A stretch of DNA of 64,000 nt, from contig JAMXSV010000028.1 of the NCBI GenBank assembly GCA_027559495.1, positions 2,046,001 through 2,110,000 on the forward strand, in the 5' to 3' direction. The notes under the pieces are model-generated. The model was given only the letters and a program-made list of their open reading frames with translations. It ran no database searches and was not told where the DNA came from. Made by a program: the position numbers and the translations under genes. Source of the DNA: Aurifilum marmelostoma. Lineage: Eukaryota > Ascomycota > Sordariomycetes > Diaporthales > Cryphonectriaceae. Within the stretch, counting starts at the first letter, position 1. Each line of letters begins with the position of its first letter. Shown here piece after piece: positions 56,755 through 64,000 of this stretch.

Positions 56755-58735
56755 ATTGAGCCCCGAGAGGCCGAGAGGGGAAGTGAAGGGAAGGAGTAGG
56801 TAATAAAGGCGTCACCGGATGCAGTGCCAGTGAGTCCAGCTGCGCACCAAGGAGCGGGCCGTGGTGTATGAGAGAGAACGGTCTCTTAAACTAATTAGCA
56901 CATTAGGCGGGCTAACATGATCCGCTCGCTCGGTGGATATATGACTTGCGCCCGCTTGGCTGTGTGGTTCGAAATACTAATATCCCGGCTGGCGATGATG
57001 AGTGCCGAGCACTATAGCTTCTTGGTGAACCCTAGTTTGGTGAAGATTCTTGGCGTTCTTCTCTCTCTTCTTGTTCTTTTACTTTGGTTGTGGCTTGTGA
57101 TACAACCCGAGCAGAGAGACACTACAAGAATTGGGTCCAGGTGTCGATCACTCGTCGTTATAATACTGGGCACCGTGTGTTTCGTGTTAATCTCGTCTGT
57201 TCGCTTCAAGTCGACACTCGAGTGGATATACTTGGTCTCATGAGGGTATCGTCAGTGCACAAGTATAAAAGACAAAAGAAAGATTCAATTTCGAAAGGAA
57301 GGCAAAGAAGGACTGCAAGCTGAAAGAAGGGGGGGGGGGGGAAGAGGGACCATGTGCCGCCTGACCGGGGGAAAGCTTGTGCTTATATTACATTATAGTC
57401 CAACCCTACCTCTCAGCCCGGCCCCGCTAGAAAGGGACAAGAGAAAATCCTCATCAAATACGGAACACACACGCGCGCACGCACAGCCACGCGCGGTCCC
57501 TGCAGCTGAGGACGAGGCTACCTCCTTCCATCCCGCCCCTCACACCCTCGGCACGCTCCTCCCCATGAGCGATGGATGGGCAGAACCCAAAGGGGTAGAA
57601 GAAGTGACGAACAGGGCTCCTTAGCACGCGAGGCTTGGCCCCCGAAGGAGGTCAGAGCAAAAGGGAGGGAGATTTATCATTATGAGGTAAGACGAGACTT
57701 ATGGGTAGGCAGTCTTGGGGAGGGGGGGGGGGGGTGGAAAAGAGGGCCACGACCTCTTGTCTCGCTGGGATGCGTTGTTTCGAAAAAGGTTGGGTATGTG
57801 ACAGCTCAGAACGGGGTCTCGGGAAATAAAAAAGGTCATCATCTTCTTCACCCTGCCGAGAGTGCCGCGTCAGAAGAAAGGGAAGGAGGGAAGTGGCTGC
57901 TGGCATCCTGGACTTTTCGTTCCCCTCTGACATTTGTACCATAGCATGCTCAGAGAAAGAAAGAGGTCGAATGTGGCACAGTATGTATGTATGCTCCCCT
58001 TTTCCTCGGGATGCACTCCGCTTGGAGCCTTTGCAGGATGGCACTCGCCTCGACTTTTTGGGTTCAAAACGGGAGACCCTTGGGGTCGGCGGGCGGGCGG
58101 GTCTGTTGGTCCCGCTCCACCCCTAGCGTTTATGCGACCAATCACATGCAGAGAAAAGAGGGATGGGGGAAGAGGCATGCAAAGAGAAGGAGCAGGTAAG
58201 CTTGACCCAGTGCTGAATTGACTTTTGTTGGTGACATGTCCTTTTCAGTCTATGAGGACCTTAATCTTACCTCCGGTCGAGTTAGAGACTAGAAGATGGC
58301 TGGAGCATTGTCGGACAAGGCTGAGTGCTCTGGGACGAGACTTTCGCCGCTTCGTCTTTCTATAGATAGACAGAGGGCATGCAGCAAAAGGACATGGCAC
58401 CTGTAGGGACTTAAGAGATCGAGGTTTACCTTCTAGGGCCGATCTTGTACTGTAACTTTCTTGATAACCAAAGGTGCCGCCCCCCCCCCCCCCCCAAAAA
58501 AAAAAAGACCACCCGTTCGGAACCCAGGCCGGATTAACCACACCTCCTGAGCTTCTTCCTCTATAAGCACCATCCCCAGCTTCTTGAAATTGGGATATCT
58601 GGACTTAGAGAACACGAATGGCATGCCAGGCGCGCACACACACAGACAGACGGATCACCTCAAGAGGAGTCCTGCCTTCCGGTCAGATTTGAATTTTCCA
58701 TTGTACAAAGTAGTGGTAGTAGACCACTCATATTT
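56755..58735. other. Intergenic, no gene supported
   Basis: Two kb between minus-strand genes: promoter of the PAP2 gene and 3' side of the uL2m gene. It contains G runs (57331-57342, 57721-57734) and C and A tracts at 58482-58506. ORFs here are short and overlap one another. Confidence 0.55.
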
Positions 58736-60062
58736 CTATGATGCTTTTCTGTCCTTTCTCCTGCCCATGTTGCGCACACGTGGTGTAACAACGTGTCTAT
58801 TGATATTGTTGGTTCTGCGTGTCTTGTAACCTGATTTGGCCTGCACGAATCATCGTCAATCGCTGTTCTCGCATTGAAAAGGCCAAGGGAGGGTTGCTGA
58901 GCACGTACCGGTTTGCCCCATGGGCTCACAGGGATCCTGTTACCCTTGGACTTTCCACGACCACCACCGTGCGGGTGATCGACTGCAGCATGTTAGCAAC
59001 TCATGAGTCGAGGGAGACGGGATCGCCGAAGGAAGCAGACAGCAACAATAGCAACGACATACCAGAGTTCATGGCTACACCTCTCACGGTGGGCCTGATA
59101 CCCAGCCACCGATTTCTTCCTGCCTTGCCCAGTGACGTGTAGGAGTAATGGACGTTGCTCGCAATGCCAATGGTGGCCACGGCGTCCTTGTCCACCTTGC
59201 GGATCTCGCCGCTCTGCAGGCGCACCAGGACAAACTTGCCCGTGACCATCTTGGTGCCGTCATCGCGCGTCTCCTCCTCTTTGGACTCGATGACGCCGTA
59301 CGTGCCCGCACTCCGGCAGAACTTGGCCGGACCGTCCTTGCGGGAGGCGATGCAGTAGATCATGGTGCCCACGGGGATCAGGTGCATGGGCAGGCAGTTG
59401 CCCCTGTGCGCCGTCCGCGCCGCCAGGATACCCGGATCAATGATGCCGCCCATATCCTCCAGCAGATCCTTGGGCAGTCCCGCCCGGTACGAGTGCACCA
59501 CGTCGCCGGCCCGCATGCCATCAGCGGCGATGATGTAGCTCTTGCGGCCCGTGGCCCGGTTGGTCACGAGGGCGATGTGAGCTGTGCGGCCCGGGTCATA
59601 CTCGATGCGGTCGACCAGGTGCGGCCCGGGCTCCTTGCGGTCAAAGTCCACCGTCCGGATGCGCCGTTTCGCGCCGCCGCCTCGATGCCGCACCGTAATA
59701 CGGCCACTGTTGTTGCGCCCGCCGCGCGCCTGGCCCTTCTTGGGGAAGGTGAGCGGTCGGTAGGGACGGCCCCGCCAGAGGTGGTCGTTAATGGGTCTCT
59801 TCAGGTGGCGGAGACCGGGCGTGCGTGGCTTGTAGGTGCGTAGGGTCACGCTCACGTCCTCTTCTGTCGACTTCTTGGACGAGGCCACGGCCGTCTGGGC
59901 AAAGGGCGAGGGCTGGTTCAGCTTGAGTTTCTTCTTGGACGCTGCGGCGGTGGTATAGCCGGCCGAGGGGAGGAGGGAGCCAGGACAGGAGGACGAGGAG
60001 GAGGACGTGGCGACGAGAGACCGGATGGCCGCGGCCAGGGGCCGTATCCGGGGCTGCAGCAT
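58736..60062 (-). CDS. rml2: Mitochondrial large-subunit ribosomal protein uL2m (Rml2)
   Basis: Three exons give 392 residues: 60062-59063, 58982-58909 and 58840-58736. The open frame of exon 1 extends upstream without ATG; the ATG at 60062 begins a Ser/Arg/Ala-rich mitochondrial presequence (MLQPRIRPLAAAIRSLVATS). The L2 fold follows, with GRNNSGRITVRHRGGGAKRR and RWLGIRPTVRGVAMN. Splicing restores the hallmark VDHPHGGGRG peptidyl-transferase loop and the tail WGKPAKSGYKTRR, so all three exons are needed. Introns are 80 and 68 nt (GTATGT and GTACGT donors, both CAG acceptors). uL2 sits at the 23S-like rRNA core near the peptidyl transferase centre. Identification is firm. Confidence 0.94.
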
Positions 60063-62689
60063 CGTGTGTGTGCGGCGCTGCGGGGAGACAGAGGTCTCTG
60101 AAGCTCGGAGTGGGTTTTGGAGCTGCCTGGAGGAAGAAACCAAGGTCAGTTGCCGATCAGGGCCATCAATTGGCTCCTTTCAGGGACCTCCGGCTTCTGT
60201 GTGAGAGAAGAGAAAAGGGATATCTCGCCAGGAAGAGGCGTGGTCGTGGGCGTTGACGGATGCCAGTCTCGATGTCCGCGACCAGGGCTCATGAGCTTGG
60301 GAAAATTCGAGTGACACCACCGGGTTGCGACGGCAAGGCTGCGACGGTCCGTGCTCAGCTTCCAACCGAGGATAGAGGGTTAGGGTTCTTGAGGCAGATG
60401 ATGGTGATGATGCCAGTCTTGCCCAAAAGAACTTGGTCATTATCGACTGTATCATGCTTTTTTTGCGGAATAAGTTGAACAATCATAGTCTCTACCTACC
60501 TACATTATTGTTTGAATCTGCTGCCGAAATTGTGTGGCTCGAGACTGAATGGCATCAAAGTCGCATTGGAGCGGAATATGCTTTATAAACTCAGGAGAGA
60601 CTTGGTCCACAAATTGGGGGATTTGCTTGGGATGAATCAAGGGAGTGTGGCCAATTGAACCATTTAGAACAGTCTATCTATTGTTTGTGCAAACTGCATC
60701 ATGACTGGACAATGCCTTTCATTCTAGTGGAGAGCATTACTGTCTCATTTACAACAGTAAAAATGTGCAGTGACATGAATCAGCCTGACAGTCTCGATAC
60801 CTTGTGTGTACAGAGTACCTCCCATAGTATGGTGTATGGTCATCATCTGCTGCTACAGGAGCACCTCTGTAATATATTCTAGATCAAACTGCTGTCTCTT
60901 TCTTGATACATCGCATATGTATAATGCATGTATGATGAGTAGATGCCTTGGTCCAATTGGCTGTACAGCAGTGTTTGACATCAGCAGGTTGTGGTAGTGA
61001 CCAGGATGATTCAGCAGGGCCGTTTCTGACAGGGGTACGCGGTACAAGGTAGGCTTTTCACAGCACCATAGAGGCCGATGCGGCTAAACCACATGGAGAC
61101 ACCGTTGCTGTGTGGTTGCCATGGCGAACCCTTGTCCAAACAACGCGTCAAGAGGGCTTGACTCCACACCTGGCCCTCTGAGCCTACAACTGATGTCAGG
61201 GTTGGGTGCCCGACACACAGGAGGGTTCATGTCATCCATCCTGTGTCCTGCTTTGTCTCCTCTCTCTGGGTCTCGGACTCTTTCTCTCCTCCCTCATCTT
61301 GACCTTCTTCACCCTCCTGTCTGTCTGTTTACCTCCCTCTTTCTGGTAGACATCCCACCCTCTCTCTCTCTCTCTTCGTCTCTGCCAGAGCATCAATTAG
61401 TTTTTGGAGAAAGCTGTGGTCTGAACATCTTAACCAAGGTATGTGCTGTGCTCTCTCGAGCATTCCTCGCGTTTTTCCACCAACCGCTCTTGACGGGTTC
61501 CTTCCTACCACACCAACCAGCCGCCCCTTCCAGACGCGTCAAGTGCTCTCTACGGTGAGACTTGGAGGCCAAGCTCTCTCCCCCTCTCTGTGTTTCTCTC
61601 AAGGCCTATCTGGCAGCATTCTTTCGTTCTCCCTCTATTCCCTTTACCATCAACCACAGCAACAACAGGGCAACCCAGAAAGTGAACAAGTGCGCTGTCT
61701 TTACTTTTGGTTGCTGTGGTGTATTGGCGGTGTCTCCAGTACATGGGTCCCACGTCCCTCACCCCCCAACACGCTCTTTCTTCTTCCAAAGCCTGGAAAG
61801 CTCCACACTTCACCAGACCATCAACCGCCCATACCAGCCAAGTACCTGACTGTGTGTGACTGGGCGGGTGGATCCCCAAAACAAGCGCCTGAGCAAGAAC
61901 ATAAACACTGGAGCTGTTACCAACTGTACACCTCACATCCTCCCTCTCCACCTGCAAAACCTCCGTCCAACACATCACACAACACACCAACCAACCTCCC
62001 TCCTCCTCCCTCTCTCTCCTCTGTTTCCTCTTGGAAGAGGACAGATCATTATCCATTGGCAACAACAATTCCAATACACAAGCACACAAAGCCAATATCA
62101 TCAGCCAGCAGGACACGCAGGAGACACAATCTCTGCCTGGCCACCAATATCCACCCAATCACACCTCCAGACGCGTCTCACCGATGCTCCTCTTCTAAAC
62201 CATCACCTGCCAATTTCCAGGGGCTGCTGCTGTCTTTTTGACTCCAGGCAGGGCATTGAGTTCTCTTTATTGACCGTATATCCACGTGTCTAGCAATACT
62301 GCGCATCTCTTTTCACTTTGTTGCAAAGTATTCCATTTGTGAGTTTTGGACTCCTGACCCTGAACCTGACCCTGACCCTCTCTCTGCTTCACACACCCAA
62401 CCCTCTGCCAGCAGCTCAATTTTTCACCATCTGGACGCGCCCACACCCACGTTCACGTCCACGTCTGTCCACAACCTGCAGCTCCACCTCCACTCCAACC
62501 TGAACCTGCACCTGCACCTTGTCCTGCAGCTCCAGCTGGCTGTGCCCACAACACAACAACTCAGACTTAACGTCCATCCTCTGCCAATCTGGCAACAAAG
62601 CAATCAATCCCACACATACTAACTCTTGTTGACTGCTGCAGCCCCCCAACAGCCTTTGGCTATTTCAGTCTGACAACTCAATCAACACA
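60063..62689. other. Divergent promoter region and long pyrimidine-rich leader of cyclin B
   Basis: 2.6 kb between uL2m (minus) and cyclin B (plus). From about 61200 to 62680 the plus strand is strongly CT-rich, with CAC and CCT runs and a TCTC repeat at 61361-61377, as in long leaders of fungal cell-cycle genes. A 266-codon ORF at 61441-62241 comes from this biased composition. A short GGGTTAGGGTT at 60378-60388 is not a telomere. Confidence 0.5.
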
Positions 62690-64000
62690 ATGCCTCCTGT
62701 AAGGATACCTCCCTCATCTTCCCCCCAGCCACAGGGCTCTCGAACACCCAGATCTTGTGTGTGTTGTACAGTGGTCACTGTACAGATGGCTCTGTCAAGA
62801 GCTGCATAGCTCTTGAACCCATTTACAACTACCCTGTCCTGCTGGGCCCCCATCCAAATCTCTGACCCCGTTTTGCAACAGGGACGTGCCACTACCCGCG
62901 CCGCGCGCGTTGCCGCCAACGAGAACGATGAGAACAGCAGCATCGGCTCCCAGCGTCTGACGCGTGCCAAGGCAGCCGCGCTGCACGTCGACGAGCTGTC
63001 CCAGCCCAACAAGCCCCTCGCGGCCAAGAAGGCTGGTCTCAACGCCAACGTCGCCGGTGCTACCCGCAAGCGTGCTGCTCTGGGCGATGTCTCCAACGTC
63101 ACCAAGATTGAGGTCAACGAGGGAAAGAAGGTCGGTGCCGCCACCAAGTCGACTACCGTGTCCAAGACTACTGCGAACCGTGTCACGAAGAGCTCGGCTG
63201 CCGGTACCACCCGCGCTGCTCGCGGCCCTGTCACATCCAAGGAAACCATTGTCACCAAGAAGACCAAGGCCTCTGGCCCTGGCGAGATCGGCTCCAAGCG
63301 CAAGGCCACCACTGCCCCTCTCGCCAAGAAGGGCACCCCCGAGGGCGCCGAGCCCCTCCGCAAGAAGCCACACACTGCAGAGAAGGAGAATGCCAAGGTC
63401 CAGAAGGAGCAGAAGAAGGAGCAGAAGGCTGTAGAGGTTGAGCCCGAGCCCGAGCCCGTCCAGGATGCCCAGGCCCAGTACCTGGCCACCGGCGAGTTCG
63501 AGTACCCCGAGGGTGTGAATGACCTCGACTCGGAGGATCGTGATGATCCCCTGATGGTGGCCGAATACGCCCACGAGATCTTCGACTACCTCCTGACCAT
63601 CGAGCCGTCCTCGCTGCCCAACCCTGACTACATGGAGCACCAGGACGAGCTCGAGTGGAAGACGCGCAGCATCCTCGTCGACTGGCTCATCGAGGTTCAC
63701 ACCCGCTTCCACCTCCTCCCCGAGACCCTGTTCCTCGCTATCAACATCATTGATCGTTTCCTCTCCGAGAAGGTCGTCCAGCTCGACCGCGTCCAGCTCG
63801 TCGGCATCACTGCCATGTTCATTGCCTCCAAATACGAGGAGGTCCTCTCCCCCCACGTCGGCAACTTCAAGCACGTCGCGGACAATGGCTTCTCCGAGTC
63901 TGAGATCCTCGCCGCTGAGCGCTTCATCCTGCAGACCCTCGAGTACGACCTCAGCTACCCCAACCCCATGAACTTCCTCCGCCGCATCTCCAAGGCCGAC
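62690..64000 (+). CDS. B-type mitotic cyclin, 3' part beyond window edge
   Basis: A 9-nt first coding exon (62690-62698, MPP) joins after a 183-nt intron (GTAAGG donor, CTGAC branch, AACAG acceptor) to 62882-64000, giving 376 residues before the window ends. The destruction box RAALGDVSN (Arg67, Leu70, Asn75) marks an APC/C substrate. Basic, Lys/Ala-rich sequence follows to about 195, then the cyclin box, starting at about 262 with TRSILVDWLIEVHTRFHLLPETL and continuing through LVGITAMFIASKYEEV to NPMNFLRRISKAD. The C-terminal cyclin fold is missing only because of the edge. It is expected to activate Cdk1 for entry into mitosis, as NimE/Clb-type cyclins do. Identification is firm; the subtype rests on the D-box and cyclin box. 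Confidence 0.93.

Noticed and set aside
60376..60390. GGGTTAGGGTT telomere-like sequence
   Set aside because: Only two units, inside an ordinary intergenic region.
61441..62241. 266-codon plus-strand ORF upstream of cyclin B
   Set aside because: Lies in strongly CT-rich leader DNA that lacks stop codons by composition; Pro/Ser/Thr-rich with no family motif.
62665..63874. Two long minus-strand ORFs (274 and 359 codons) opposite cyclin B
   Set aside because: Antisense to exon 2 of cyclin B; Leu/Gly-rich composition is that of a reversed coding strand.

Overview
The window is nuclear DNA of a filamentous ascomycete, most likely Pezizomycotina and probably Sordariomycetes. Genes are broken by short introns (mostly 50-200 nt) with GTRNGT donors, CTNAC-type branch points and YAG acceptors. 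Many proteins are recognisable fungal orthologues (Rpb7, CK2 beta, Erb1, Mpo1, Erv29, mitochondrial uL2, cyclin B). Intergenic spaces are long. There are no bacterial operons, no CRISPR array and no tRNA or rRNA gene that I can support. All exon boundaries below were worked out by hand from splice consensus, frame and family motifs.

Layout. 0-9 kb: a membrane-anchored ubiquitin protease cut by the window edge, an F-box-like protein, a three-exon MFS exporter and an unknown His/Gln-tract protein, all on the minus strand. 9.7-18.1 kb: RPB7 (minus), an Mpo1-type ER dioxygenase (plus), a disordered polyQ protein (minus), a small basic protein (plus) and a secreted intradiol dioxygenase (plus). 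18.4-28.3 kb: a UCH-family ubiquitin hydrolase (minus), a 106-residue secreted protein (plus), an AT-rich gene-free block, the ER cargo receptor ERV29 (plus) and an AflR-like Zn2Cys6 regulator (minus). 29-38 kb: ERB1 (plus), a secreted SGNH/GDSL hydrolase (minus) and an unresolved locus with long ORFs on both strands. 38.3-50 kb is a gene desert with low-complexity tracts. 50-64 kb: CK2 regulatory subunit (plus), a six-exon GH28 exo-polygalacturonase-like enzyme (minus), a PAP2 lipid phosphatase (minus), mitochondrial ribosomal protein uL2m (minus) and a B-type cyclin (plus) that runs off the right edge.

Functionally this is core-genome housekeeping (transcription, ribosome biogenesis, mitochondrial translation, ubiquitin removal, cell cycle, secretion) interspersed with single secreted or accessory genes: intradiol dioxygenase, small secreted protein, SGNH hydrolase, GH28, MFS exporter and the AflR-like factor. 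These suggest a plant- or litter-associated fungus. I see no biosynthetic cluster, intact transposon or clearly novel multi-gene system. The points most worth checking are gene-structure oddities: a possible second N-terminus for CK2 beta, a Glu at the catalytic Asp position of the UCH enzyme, an in-frame stop-free intron inside the Zn2Cys6 finger, a GC-AG intron in the GH28 gene, tandem acceptors in the PAP2 gene, and the gene-free blocks.
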